Shown here piece after piece: positions 39,791 to 52,800 of a DNA stretch of 64,000 bases. Origin of the DNA: Melanocharis versteri. Taxonomy: Eukaryota; Chordata; Aves; Passeriformes; Melanocharitidae. Numbering within the stretch: position 1 is the first letter of the stretch; each line of letters starts with the position of its first letter. The notes under the pieces are model-generated. The model worked only from the letters and a program-made list of their open reading frames with translations. It ran no database searches and had not been told where the DNA came from. The position numbers and the translations under genes are program-made. The stretch spans positions 310,001 through 374,000 of the forward strand of contig VZTG01001100.1 in the NCBI GenBank assembly GCA_013397845.1, written 5' to 3'.

Positions 39791-40118
39791 TTTCCAATTA
39801 TGATGGCAAGCACAAATTTTCAAAAATAAGATCAGCTCTCTGATCAGCCGACCAACAATGTACCATGTATCTTTAGTACATGCTTAAGAAACTCCTTTGT
39901 GAAACTGCCTTGCATTATAGACAAAGCAATGTAGTCTTAGAGTCTAGGTTACATAAAAAAAACCCCCAAAGCCTCTAATGATTCGCCTCCTACTTCACCC
40001 CCTCATCGCTTTGCTTTACGCGAGCCAGCATGAGCTATCTCCAGAGTGCTGTCAGACACATCAAAGCGACATCAGCAAACACTCCATCATTACTATAAAT
40101 GTAAATTCTACAACTGTA

Positions 40119-40437
40119 CAATGGTTTGGATTGGAAGGCACCTTAAATATCACCCAGTTCCAAGCCCACTGCCATGGGCAGGGCACCTTCTAGCACAACA
40201 GGTTGCTCAAAGCCCCATCCAACCTGTCCTTGAACACTTCCAGGGATGGGACATCCACAACTTCTCTAGGCAACCTGTGCCAGTGTCTCACCACCCCCAC
40301 AGTAAAGAACTTCTTCCTAACATTTAATCCAAATCCACCACCTTTCAGTTTGAAGCCACTCCCCCTTGTCCGGTCACTACACGCCCTTGTAAAAAGTCCC
40401 TCTCCATCTTTCCTGTAGGCTCTCTTCCGTACTGGAC
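40119..40437 (-). mobile_element. CR1 LINE, 5'-truncated 3' fragment, just upstream of RTTN
   Basis: The + strand is the reverse complement of the familiar avian CR1 3' region (GGTTGCTCAAAGCCCCATCC, then ACTTCCAGGGATGGGACATC). On the minus strand a frame stays open across 40190-40444 and shows the end of the CR1 reverse-transcriptase ORF (KKFFTVGVVRHWHRLPREVV, then LEVFKDRLDGALSNL). The 3' end is at left, near 40119, and its terminal octamers have decayed. Similarity stops at about 40437, consistent with 5' truncation. It sits about 400 bp upstream of the RTTN start codon. Confidence 0.92.
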
Positions 40438-40641
40438 TGAACAAATCATCCCCTGGCGTAGCTGAAGGCTACGTCCTCTCATCCTGTCACTGGTTCGTAG
40501 CCTGAGAGGAGAGGCGGCCGCACCCTCCCCGCAGGTAGCTGTAGATACGCGGATCCTCAGGCGGCACCGCCGCCGCCGCGCTGCCATCCCGGCCCACGGG
40601 CCCGCCTCCCGCGGCGTGGGGGAACGCCCGGCGCGGGGCCT

Positions 40642-40656
40642 CATGGGAGCTGTAGT
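40642..40656 (-). promoter_or_regulatory. ZNF143/Staf-like site, distal, inverted
   Basis: The minus strand reads ACTACAGCTCCCATG, a close match to the ZNF143 SBS consensus. It is about 97 bp from the proximal site and in the opposite orientation. Confidence 0.6.
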
Positions 40657-40752
40657 TCTTTGTGCTCCTGCCGGAGCGCCGCGGGGCGATGAGGACTCCC
40701 GGCGTGCTTCGCGCGCGGCGCCGGGCGGTGCGCCCGGGGCGGAAGCGGGCGG

Positions 40753-40771
40753 ACTACATTTCCCGAGGTGC
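40753..40771 (+). promoter_or_regulatory. ZNF143/Staf-like site, proximal
   Basis: Reads ACTACATTTCCCGAGGTGC, close to the known ZNF143 (SBS) consensus ACTACAATTCCC plus a downstream G-rich part. It lies about 70-85 bp upstream of the RTTN ATG, where such sites usually sit just upstream of the start of transcription. Confidence 0.6.
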
Positions 40772-40839
40772 TCCGCGGGCGCCTCCAGCCGGGCGGCGGG
40801 CCCGCGCGGCGGTTGAATGCGGGCGGGCGGAGCGGCGCG

Positions 40840-40870
40840 ATGGAGCTGTCGGCGCTCGTCAGGAAGCTGG
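40840..40870 (+). CDS. RTTN: RTTN coding exon 1
   Basis: Carries the start codon and the first 10 codons plus one base, ending in a split Gly codon before donor G|GTAATG. The context GCGCGATGG is a fair Kozak match with G at +4. It lies inside the CpG island. Intron 1 (40871-41490, 620 bp) holds the island's downstream half to about 41080 and an imperfect tandem duplication at 41199-41260. Confidence 0.95.
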
Positions 40871-43800
40871 GTAATGGCTCCTCTCCCTGCCGGCCCTCCA
40901 CAGCCTGCGGGGCTGTGGGCAGGGGGCAGCGTGCGGCCCGGCGCTGCTCTGCCGGAGCCCGGCCGCCCCTGCCCGGCCTCCGCCGCCCCTCGCCGCTCTC
41001 CTGCCTGCTGCTCTGCCACTCCGCTCCCCGCTGCAGGCGTGGAGGGGGCGGTGGCGCTCCCCTGGGGGGAAATGCCTCCCTAAGGAAATGCCAAAGGCTT
41101 TCCCTTCGGGCACGGTGCCTTTCGATTCGGTGGGCTCGGGCAGTTTTTTGTCCGGTTGGTGAGTCCGAGGCAACTTTCTGTACCCACAACATACTCCGGT
41201 AGAGGTTCCGGCACCAGGTTATGTCAGTAGAGGTGCATTTGGCACCAGATTATATCAGTATATCTTATAATGTCTCACCGCTTTCTAATGATGCAAACAC
41301 ACTTGATTAGGTTGTTGCTGGTGAGTGTAATCGTATTTGTCTTCCTGGTAGGCATAATACTGGCAGCATATCAGCCGGCTTTTTTTCACGGATCTCGGGC
41401 AGTATTCTTTTTCTCCAAATAAGAAAAAAAGTTATGTCGAATGATTTTATGGGTTTCTTAATCTCCTTTTTTAAATTTTTTTTGGGGCAGGTCATGAACT
41501 GACGGAGATAAGAGAGCGATCTCTGAAGACTATTCTGTTTAAATTAGACCACAACTTGATTTCCTATGCTGATCTGGTCCACGAAAAAGCGCTTTTTCGT
41601 AACCTTTTGGAGTGGTTCAATTTCCCAGTTGTACCAATAAAAGAGGAAGTATTAAATTTTGTCTACAGTTTGATCAAGGTATGACATACTAACATTCATT
41701 TATTTTTAAACTATATGGTTTTGGAATGCTGAAGCTAAATAAAGCTGGATATTACTTGACTTTGTAGCTCCACATAAGGAGAATTTTAGAGTGTTTTACA
41801 AAGAATAGTAAAGCCACTGTGTGTAGACCAAAATTGAAACAATTTCAGCAACTTCAGATGGCTCAGAAAGATAGCTGAGAAAAGTAATTTTTTCTGGGTT
41901 TCTGCTTTAGTTTCTTTGCTTCTTCAGTTTCTTATTTAGTGCTTCATTTTTAATTTGGAGCATGATTTGCAGATAAGTATTTGCAATGTTCCTGGAAAGT
42001 AAAGATTAGACCATTGGTGCAACTAATTTGAGACAATGTTACAGAAACTTCAGATAGCTTAGATTTTTACAATCTTGTGTTGTAACCACTAAACTGCAAC
42101 TATGTGAAGTTAAAAAACAACCCATCCTTGATACTGCTGGTTGGATGTCATGGTTTTACCCCAACCAGCAGCCAACAGCTGCTTACTCACTTCCCTACCA
42201 GTGGGACTGGGGAGAGAATTGGCATAGTAAAAGAGAGAAGACTCATGGGTTGAGACAAAGGCAGTTTCATAGGAAAAGTAGAAGCTGTGCACACAAGCAA
42301 AGCAAAACAAGGGGTTAATTCACCACTTCCCATGGACAAGCAGGTGTTCAGCCATCTCCAAGAGAGCATGGCCCCCTCAGACTTGAGAAGACAATTGCCA
42401 TCACTCCAAATGTCTCCCACTTCCTTCTCATTTCACAACCTTTATAGACTGAGCATGCTGTTGGAACTAGATGATCTTTAAGGTCACTTCCAACCCAGGC
42501 CTTTTTGTGATTCTATGATACGGAATATCCCTCTGGTCGGTTGGGGTCACCTGTCTTGGCTGTGTATCCTTCCAACCTCCCATGTACTCCCAGATCCTTT
42601 GCCAAGGAAGCAGAAAAGCCTTTGGTTCTGTGTAAGCCCTGCTTAGCAGTAACAAAAATATCTCTATATTATCAACCCTGTGTTCAGCACAAATCCAAAA
42701 CACAGCCCCATGCCAGCCACTGGGAAGAAAATGAACTCTACCTTAGCACAATGGTATAAATGAATAAAGGCAAGAATTTGAATTCTTTCGCTTCTTCTCC
42801 CTGCTGCTCGCTATCCCCCACCCCCAACCAGAGATCTTAAGGCTGTTCAAACTAACTTAGTCAGTTATTTGTCTTATTGTAGCATCCACCTGCTGCCCAG
42901 AAAATGATTGGAATTGGTGCAGTGGAATTCTTCTCTCAGCTTCGCTCCGATGTGGATCCAAACTTGCAGGCCATAATTGATGGGATTGTGGATGGACTGT
43001 TTTTTCTTCCTTCTGAACTTCCTTCTAGTTCTTTATCAGTATGTTATCAAGCTCAGTCTCAGCCTTCAGTAGATCAACCAGGTAAATGACGTACTTTGAA
43101 CTGTAATTTATTTTAAATTAAAATAAAGTAAATGAAAAGGCTATGAGAATCTGATGTTTTCAGGCATAGTAGGCGAATTATTCCTGAGAGATCAGTGAAG
43201 TGTGTGCTAATCAGATTCTGCCAGAGAAAGCGGGACCCTAGCTAAATCACCTGGTGGCATTCCTGTAATGGAATTCCCTATCCATTTCCTCAGTGTATAA
43301 TATCTGTTTTCTATAATGTACAAAGAGCATGACACAACTTCTAAGGACAGCGTTATGGCAGCAAGTGTAACAACTTCAAATAAATCTGTAATTTAGCCAG
43401 TATGCTTTGCTGCTGTTCTTTGTATAGTAGCCTTTAGCTTGGAAAACAATTCAAATCTTACAAAAAAAGAAAAAAAAAGAAAAAAAACCAGTAGTTGATT
43501 CTAGTAGAATGATTTTTAAAACTACAGTAGTTGTATGCATTATCTACTTAGTATTGGATAAGCATTTGTCATAGAAAAATACATAAACTTTCTTTAAAAT
43601 GTCGCATTATGTGTGAAGTGCTACTCCTTGCATGTGTTACCTAGCTCATTATCTGTCTGTTACAATTATTTACATTTCCTCCTAGATATAGCCTAACCCA
43701 TATCGTTCTCCTCTTCTGCCTTAAAAATTCTAGAACAGAGTTTGGGGGAGAGAATTATGAATCATAGACATCCTTACTTCATCCTCCTGCTTATTGTGGG

Positions 43801-46800
43801 AAAAACCCTGCTGTTACACAGTGCTTGTAGTAGTAATGACTACACCTCTGTCACTCATACTGTGCAGTCACAGAGATGAAAGAAATTTTTTTGTGGTTTC
43901 TGCTGCCTCTGTAATGCTTAGAGATTTAGTTCACTAGAACTATGTGCTTGGTGATTGATTTTTTAAAATTTATTATTTTTTTTCCTTCCTCTGCCCACAT
44001 AGGGGCAGATTTTTACTTAGTGTTTCTACTATATGGGGAAGAATAGTCTTCTGCGTGTGCATTCTTAAATGAAATCTTTCTGAAACTACTCAGTTGAAGT
44101 TATTTATACTGTAAATTGTATGCACATGTGGATGGAATAATTCTGATGATTCCTAACAGGAGTGTTGTATTTTTCTTTCAGTTTCAACTTCAGTTACTGC
44201 AAAAAATTGTAAACTAATAACTTGGCATTATCTGGTTTGATCCTTTGAACCAAATATTTTGGTCTGGAGAGATTGCTTTTAGTGTTAACGTTTCTTGTGT
44301 ATATTTTTATACAGTTTGCATATGAATGACATGTAGCAATATACATGTTATATACAAGAGGGCAGCTTTTCAGGTGACCTAAGAAGACAGCAGTTTTGGT
44401 AGAAAAAGGTTTTAAGTAATTAATTTAAAAAGTTAATTTTATTACTACATAGGTAGGTTAAAGGAAGACCTTTTATTTAGCTACCAGTTGTCCATCAGGC
44501 AATGCATTTTGTGTAATTGTTTTTGCTATTGTTTGTATGGTATGCAAGCTAGTGTAAAAAATGGAGAAAAATGCACGCTTTACAGTTACAGAATATGATT
44601 ATAAAAAAATAAACATGGTCACACTCTTTTTACTCCATTTTTCTGATCATCTGAGACTATTTTAACCTATTAAGGAAACTGATTTAAAACTCAAGGGCAA
44701 AAGGGAGGTAGTTAAGGAAAAGCATGAAAATAAATTGAGTTTTTCTTTTTTGTGTGTGCACATTTTTTAAATTTATCCCTTTTTTTTAATTTTAGTTCTG
44801 CCTCAAGAGGAATTATTTGCTGGATATTTTTGTCAAAGTAGAAGTCATCTGCCACAGTTAGAAATACCTCCCAAAAGAACAGTTGGTATGTGTAGTTATA
44901 ATAGAATATGTTAATTACAGAAAGAGCTTAGAGTTGTAATTTAGATGGAATTCCATTACAAATGTGGTTAGCAAAACTGGCTCTTCTTTTTCCTATTGTT
45001 ATTCTGTGAAATCCAACACCACAGAAACTACAATTATAATGCTTATAAAAATGACATTCATCTTAATAGATATTCCCCTTTTCTAGTAAATAGTGTAGCT
45101 CTTTGGAATATCTAAAGTATATTAGAAAGTGCTGCGATTTTAAAAACTATTTAAATTGCCAGTGTTTTCCGGATGATCTGTGCTTCATAATCAGAAGTGG
45201 CTTAAAGGTTTAAGTACCTTTTATTTCAAAAAAACTTAGTCTGAAGTACCTTTCTACCTTTTAGAAAACTGGTTTAGGTGCTAGAGGAATCTTTGCTTTG
45301 TATTTAAATGAAAACCAGTGTTATGCTTTGATTTGTTTTTTTGTCAGATGATATGAACTGTTTCACTGACAAGCACAGATCAATAATATTTTGTCAAGTC
45401 TTTGCTTGTACCAGTATACTAGTAGCAGTTCACAGGAGAGTGTCATATTTAAATACAGTATGGTGCTGAGATCTAGATTTTAAAAAATCGCTTTTCAGTT
45501 ACTGTAGGTAAATCACCAGTTGAGTTTTTTAGTAGCGTATCAGCTATCTTAGGAATTGCACAACAATTTTTACAAACTTCTAAGTTTAAAATAGCTTTAT
45601 TTTCATTACAAAGTTATTATGTGTCATAATTTTGTAAGAACAATAATTTCTACTGCTTTAAGAGTAAAACTATGAGGTCGATTTTCCATTTTTAGAGATC
45701 ATGCTAATGGATAAAATATTCTTTAGTAGCAGATCAAAATTATAATTTGATTGAAAGCATGATGTGGCGTATTGAGTATCCTTTCACTAATGCTGTGTTT
45801 GTTATTTGCTAAAGCTTTCTTCAATAAACATATTTCATTTGGATTTGGCATGACCTTAGTGATGTTTTGGTATTGCTGAAAACTCTCATTATAAACATTT
45901 GAGTTTGTGCATGTCTATATTTACTAAAAGATATTTCTGTATAAGATAGTATATTGTTTATAAGTTTTTTACTTTGCCTTGGATGTATGCAATATAATAT
46001 TTCTATAAAATATATTTCAAAACATCCGCTCTGGTTTTTTGCAGTGAAATGCTTGAAATTTTCCACATTTCCTTGGCTAACTCTGACTTCAACAGATAGA
46101 CATGTTCTTTCATCAAATGAAAGGTGCAGTAATAGAAACATTACAATTTCCTTGTAGTTTTTGTTTTTTGGGAATAGTGGCTGTAAATTTCTGTCCTTCT
46201 GTATCATGAGGCTGTTCCTGTAAATAACTCAATGAACTAATTTTTGATAAATGGTCGTAAAAACTGGGCTGAAGTTGGGCAGTGTCACTCTCCATTTTTT
46301 GTTTAAATCAGAGTATGTTTGGGTCTTTTGTTCATGACACTTCAGTCAGTGTCTTAAATTTCTTAAGTGGATCAAAGATTTCGTTCTGTTAATAATAGAA
46401 CAAGCTGGAATAAAATCATTATTTATTTTACACCCATGACCAGTTGGTAGGAAAATCCCTACTTTCAGTAGGAGCTTAACTAAGTTTAGGCCAATAAGTT
46501 TAGGTACAGGGCCTTATCCAGGCATTGAGTCATTCCAACTGACTTTCTGCAGTGGTTTTTTTTTTCCTTTAATATAGAAGAAATTTTGAAGTGCCCCAAG
46601 GAAACGTTGGGATTTCTTATGGGTTGTCACAGAGCTGTGATAGATTTCTAGCATAGTTTTTTTTTTTGTGTGTGTGTTTGTTTTTTCCTTTTGAAAGATC
46701 TCTGAAGCTGGAGAACCTGTTTAATATTTAATTTCCTTTATGCCTGAGTATAGAAAAAGTACACAGATTTGTAACGCTGGGCATATTTGATTTTTTACAG

Positions 46801-49800
46801 TGGTTTCAGAAGCAGTGGTTTCTGAAACTACTGAAAAAATTGAAGCAGGCTGTGCTAAAGATTCTTGTTATTTACTAATATTCATCTTTGAGAATAGCTA
46901 ATAAACTTCTCCCTGTATAGAATTTCCCACATATGTCATGCAAGTGCTTTTAAGTTATACGTGAACCTTAGTAATGAAAGAAACTTTCTTACTGGTATAT
47001 TACTTGCTATATACCACTGAGATAATCACTGGTTCCCCAGGGAATTTCCAGTAGTTCTTATTTTAATTTCAAATTCAGAATCAATAAAGTTATTTCTCTT
47101 TTTGGAACCTAATTTTACGTATGGGAATTGAGTTTGTTCTTTATTGTATATAGGATTCACATAGCTAAGGAATAATTCAACTTAAAAAATGATATGACAA
47201 TTGAATTACAGAGGTTTTTTTCTTTAGATTCTTCAGTGTTCTGATTATAACTTTCTTGTAAAGACTTGTTCAGGCTAATAATTGCTGCTTGGTTTTCTTT
47301 TCATTTTAATGCATGTTTAAATATGAACTTGTAGCTCTTTGAGAAGTAACAACCAAAGTTTAATTTGGAGTACATGTGAGCTTCTTCAAGATGTGATTAT
47401 GCAAGATTTTCCTGCAGAGATCTTCCTTCAAAGGCCAAAGATTGTACAGGCAAGAATTCACATAAAGTATAAAGTTTTTTTCGGTATAAGTTATGCCAAG
47501 GATGAATTGATGCAAATGATTCAATTTGTTTCTAAACAAAATAGTTAAACAGAACTACCTTTTTTCTAACTCTAGGTGCATAGGAAAGGGGACATTGGCT
47601 ATATATTGTGGTTTTAAAGTTTTTTGCTTGTAATAATGTATATTGCTAATCAGTAATGAAGTGTTTTCTGAAGTAATACTTTGTTTCTTCTAGGTACAAT
47701 AAATTTGTGTCGCTGTTGTGTGCACACCCTCTAATGGGCTCCCATAATGAAAGCAGTGACTTTTCTGGAAATATAATGTGACACTTGGCTTCTTCCTTAG
47801 GCCTGATAGTCTTGCATTCAGTAATAAAACAGTAGTTGAGCCTATTTGTTCTTTGCTGTGATTTTGAAAAACACTTGGAAACATTTTTGAACTATATTTA
47901 GTGTAAGACTTGCTGGCATGGTTGTTCATGAAGGTTATTAATGTTCAGGTCTCGGTGTCGGTTGGCGGTTTTGTCTTTGCAGAGCCTTTTGTCTTTGCTA
48001 AACCTGGCTTTTGGAGGAGATGGAAGACACCGGTTGGCTTTGCAGGCTGTGTCGTGCTTGCAACAGCTCTGCATCTTCTTGAGAAGTAGGCTTAACTTCC
48101 ATAGAGATCCCAGTTTTTCTTCCTCAGAGCAAGGTAGGTATTTTTAAGTATTAGAGATACTGCTGTTTTCACTACAGATAAGATTGTCTAAAATGGTGAC
48201 AGAAAAAAAACAAAACCAGAACCTTATAGCAAATGTAATCTTGTGAAATTTTCTTGCTAAAGGGATGGTGTTCAGTATTATTAACGTTAATTCAAAAACT
48301 TTGAGTACTTGCATTGTTTTAAAGTACTTACTCAGTTTTAGTTTCCTGTGATTCCCCGTTCATCAACTTCTCCCAGTATCCAATTGTTTGTATGTCAGCG
48401 GGGGAGGGATTTTTAACTAAAAGTAAATTAAATCTCTAAAATAAAGGTGGACAAAGTTTCAGAAAAGTTTTCAAGCTATTAGTACTTAACAGTGTAGTTA
48501 CTAATTTCATGAGCTATGTGAACTTCCTTTTTTATTTTTAAGCTGATGGCTAAAAATAGTTTAATCATTGTTTTGAATTTTGCAATCGTGCGGGCTGCTT
48601 CACAATGTTCTTAATACTTAAATGTTGTAGCTTTAATGGTGTAGATTAGTTATAATGGTCTTCTTGTTTCCATTTTGTCATCTGAATTGAATCAACTTTG
48701 TTTCTGTAAATTAGTAGTCTGATTCTCTTCATAAAATTGCCACTATATTTGGTGTCTTAATAAATGATACTGGCTGCTAATTCGGTTACAACGTCAACAA
48801 GTCCAATAGCCTTACCCAGACACTATGTTCCTATTTTAAAACTCAAGATTTATGATTCAGCTGGAATCTTCAGTGGTTTTTGCCTTGGAGTTGGGTTTCC
48901 AAACTCTGCTACTTGCTAGTGATGTTGTTCTAGGTCATCAGTATTTACGTGGTGTTTTCCATATCCTACCTTAGTTACTTTTATTGTTCACTGTGTAGTA
49001 TCTTTCAGAATAATGGATTCCTCTAAGGGAAAATGTATTCTTTGTGTTACATAAAGGCACAGCTTCCCAGAATTCATCTATATCTTACTGTCAAGAAGCA
49101 AGAGGTGCTCCTCGTTCTCAGAATCCATCACCTGGAAGTAGTAGCCCTCGGCCCTCTGTAATTGGACGGACAGTTCAGCGTCCTAGAGGAGACGGTCAAG
49201 ATTGGGATGCAGTATCTTCTAGGTGAATGAAACAGGGAATAACTTACACTTCAGTTAAAAGCATTTTGATATAGGATTATATTATCAGCTCCTAGTCAGT
49301 GTGTGGAATGATGCAACGGTTTTGGTAACTGGCGAAGATTCAAACCGTGTTTATGAATTAAACCATTGTTAAAGTTGTATTCAGAATACATGAAGTCATT
49401 GCTACATTTTGTACCCAACTACCATTTTAAACAAAATCTCTTCCTAGCAATTGTTACTGCTTGTGCATGTATTTATAAGACACAAAAAAGCATTTATTCA
49501 ATCTATTGCTGGAAAGTCAGGGATTTTTCTTTTTTTCAGCAGATGACCTCATAAGTTCTTTTAAGTGGAATGGCCGTCCCATAGGTAACAATATGTAGTG
49601 TTGTCAAAAATGCTATGCTGCGTAAAGATTTCTATTGAAGTCTTTAAAATTTGTTGTTAAATGTGACTACAAATTTCAGTTCTATAACATCTAAAATTTG
49701 ACTCTTATATGGAATTATAAATTGTCTGTATACTCTCAATATGTGGAAGTTTTTGTGTGTGGTTTTATTGCTCATTTTTACACAACAGATTTAAAGCTGC

Positions 49801-52800
49801 TCTTCAAGTACCAATGTCTTCTAGTATGTGGGATTTTAAAAGTCCTTGTAAATCTTTACTGTGTGCTTGTTGGTAGTTCTTCTGAGTCTCTGTGATACAT
49901 GGGCTTAGTGATTGAGTACTTCCTAGGTGTTCAGATAGGCTGTGTTGAAAAGAACTCGATTGTAAATACATCTTGACAGTCATTATATTAAAAAGTTATT
50001 TTTATTTAAGTCTGTATTAATTTCTTATCATGTAACTAATATGGCACTGTCAATGAATTCCAGGCTTTATACTTTCTAGGCACTGGCCATTTTCCCAAGT
50101 TGAACAGTTAACAGTTTAATAGCAGCTGGTGTGTATTGTGCAAGAGAGAGCAGTGGCCTGGCTGTGAGTCTAGAAATGAAAGCTGCATAAGAAGAAGTAC
50201 CAGTTAGGGCAGTGATGAGACTTCTAGAAACCGGGGAGTGCTAATAGGGCCGTATTATGAGCCGTTCCTGACTGCACACTTTTATCTTCTTGCATCCTGT
50301 GTGCTGCAGTAGACCTGCTCACTGCCCATGAATCTCATTTCTTACAAAGATATAATTTAGCCCAGAGGTAGCATAAAGAACAGCATGATGTTGAATAGAA
50401 GATATGATAGAGGGAAAGGACAGTAGTCTTGCTCTGACATTGCTGATTTTGATAAGGAAGAGCTGCTTTTAGTGAATCTTATGTTTTTCTACATAGCTGT
50501 AATGTAAATTTGTTTATTGCTATTCTATATGTAACTCTTCTTTTTCCTTGTTCTTTAATCTTGAGACTCTTCAATCTGTCTGTTTGTCTGTTTCAAATTC
50601 TGCCTGGAAACTTAACCTTTCCTCTTCTGAATTGTTTTTATGATTGATACCTCTCCTTCCTTTTCCTCTGGTAAGTGCAGCCAAACCCCACTACATATTA
50701 GTGAACTCTTTATTTTGCTTGTAGTTTTCTATTGACCTCTTAATCAGTTGGCATTTAACTTCTTATAGACATCCTTTATATTTAATTAGACAATAGAATA
50801 TAACACAGTCATGCCACAATTCAGTTTCTTCAGCTTGTTTAATAATAAAAAAGGAACCAACAAAAGCCCAGTTATAAGTCATACAGGTTTTTAAAGCAAA
50901 TCTAGATTGCTAAATGTTGTTTGGGATTAGAAAACTTAAAAAAATATGTTCTGAGTTTTATTGATTATAATGCTGACAGTGGAATTAGATTATTATTGAA
51001 AACGAATACAGTTATGAGCCATATATTGTTCATAATATACGAACCATATGTAAAATATTTAATAATATATTCATATATAATATATAAAATATTTAATAAT
51101 TAAAATTATGTCTATAATTTAATAGCACCCTGTGTACGTCATAATATATACTTGATTACACTTAATGCTTTCTTAGACAAGGGAATATTTTCTGTTTTAC
51201 AGTGGACAAGGTAGTCCTAAGGATTAAACATAGCTCATGCTTCTTAATTTTCCTTCTAAGGATTCTTGTGGCTAGCTGTATAGAATGGTTTCAATATAGT
51301 AAGTATAATTCAGGCTGAGATTTGATTTAGTAAGTGGTCTTGCTTCAAGAAACTGATAGATTTTGTTCATCAAAAAAAAAAAAAAGAATTTCAAATCAAC
51401 TGGTATTTCTCATGCAATATTGTATTCATTGCATGTGTATTTCTTCCAGTACACAGTGCTAAGTGATTTTGAAGATGACTGCCAAAACATTAGGCATTCA
51501 CTTGTGATGCTACCAGTTCTGACATTTAAAAAAACAACCAAACAAAATCCCCCTCTTCCTGCAACACTGGTAGATAGCAGAGAAAGATTGGGATGGGAGG
51601 AAGGATATGCTTAAGGCAGGAGTCATGAAAATACTTGATGCTATTTTTAATATCTGTACATATGTGTTTTCTCTTTGCAAGAGTTAACTATTTTTTTTAA
51701 ATTTTGTTTTCTTTTTGTTTTAAGTGGAAACAGTACTCAAGCAAATGCAAACTCCAGAATCTCTCTGCATTCCCCATTTGATGTAGGGCATATTGGCCTA
51801 CCAGATATTGAAAATGAGGACACTTTGGAATTACAGATGAAGCAGCTTAGTCTTCCTCAGTTCTGTGTTTCCATCTTGGAAAATGCAATACCTCTTCTAA
51901 GAACAGGTGAGAAAGTTTTGAGTTAAGTGTTTTAACTTACATATCTTTCCCATCCTTAATACAAGGTACTCTTAAGAAGTTGATCTTGAGGTGAGTACCT
52001 CAAATAAACAAGGCACAGATGATTACTGATGTACTGTGGCTACTTGCAACAGATCTTTTCAAGGGACTTTGTTCAGGTCACAAAGCTTGAATCTTCTGAT
52101 TGATTTTCAGAATTGCTTCAGAAGTTTTAAGTGCTTTTTACTGACAGTGGCAGGAAGTGAGTGTATGGTAGAAAAATTGTGTGGCAGGATAAAATGTCAT
52201 TCAGGAAGATGAAAAAATAACCACTCTTAACCAGAGGTGTTCTGATCTCTTTAAGCATAGATTTTTCCTCCTGTTCAAGAAATAATAAACAAAAATTCTG
52301 GTGAAAGGCTTGTTTTATTCTTACACATGCAGTAACAAATTGTTTAGGGAACATAAGTAATGATAGTCTAATTGCAAATTTTAATTTATAGAGGTTCTAA
52401 ATTGCAAAGCCCTTTTGGAGGACAATATTTTTGCTCCTAGGTTACCTAAAATGGTATTTAGCTGTAAAATGTAATGTAATTCAAAACAGGTATTGGTAAA
52501 TGTAGTAGGGTTTCAAATACAGGAGCTGGAAATGTGCATCTGTCTATGACTAGGATACTAAAAGTTAGAGGCTTCAGCTTACAAAAATTCTATGAAATGT
52601 GTATGAAAATTATTCAATTTTTTTTTGTTATAAACCAATTAAATGAATTAAAGTTTTGTTTTTCCCTTTCAGAATAGTGATATTTAAATATTAATTAGTC
52701 ACAAGCACATTTATGGCTTCTAGCATCTTTTATTTATAATGTAAAACTGCAGAAAATGTATTTTCTATCTTTTCCATTTGTGGCGCCTGTCACTTCAAAT

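Larger units (their letters stand above)
24541..40118. other. Gene-free intergenic sequence
   Basis: AT-rich, no recognised exons. It includes a GGAAA microsatellite at 24801-24822, a possible CR1 scrap at 30826-30862, T/G-rich low complexity at 36951-37033, A runs near 35862 and two related repeat copies near 37.9 and 39.7 kb. GC-richer blocks at 31160-31330 and 35980-36140 show no gene structure. Confidence 0.6.
40490..41080 (+). promoter_or_regulatory. RTTN: CpG-island promoter of RTTN
   Basis: A sharp GC- and CpG-rich block in an AT-rich region, spanning the RTTN ATG. No TATA box is evident upstream of the ATG, as is usual for housekeeping centriole genes. It contains two ZNF143/Staf-like motifs (separate entries) and many GC boxes. 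Transcription probably starts between about 40770 and 40835, giving a short 5' UTR (inference). At its left edge an 8-bp inverted repeat, AGGCTACG (40466-40473) and CGTAGCCT (40496-40503), marks the border with the CR1 side. Confidence 0.85.

Noticed and set aside
40345..41202. Open frames up to 224 codons around the RTTN start, on both strands
   Set aside because: GC-rich island artefacts. Only the frame beginning at 40840 matches rotatin and splices onward.
45821..46207. 128-codon frame antisense to RTTN exon 5
   Set aside because: Overlaps a verified exon on the other strand and has no protein-like features.
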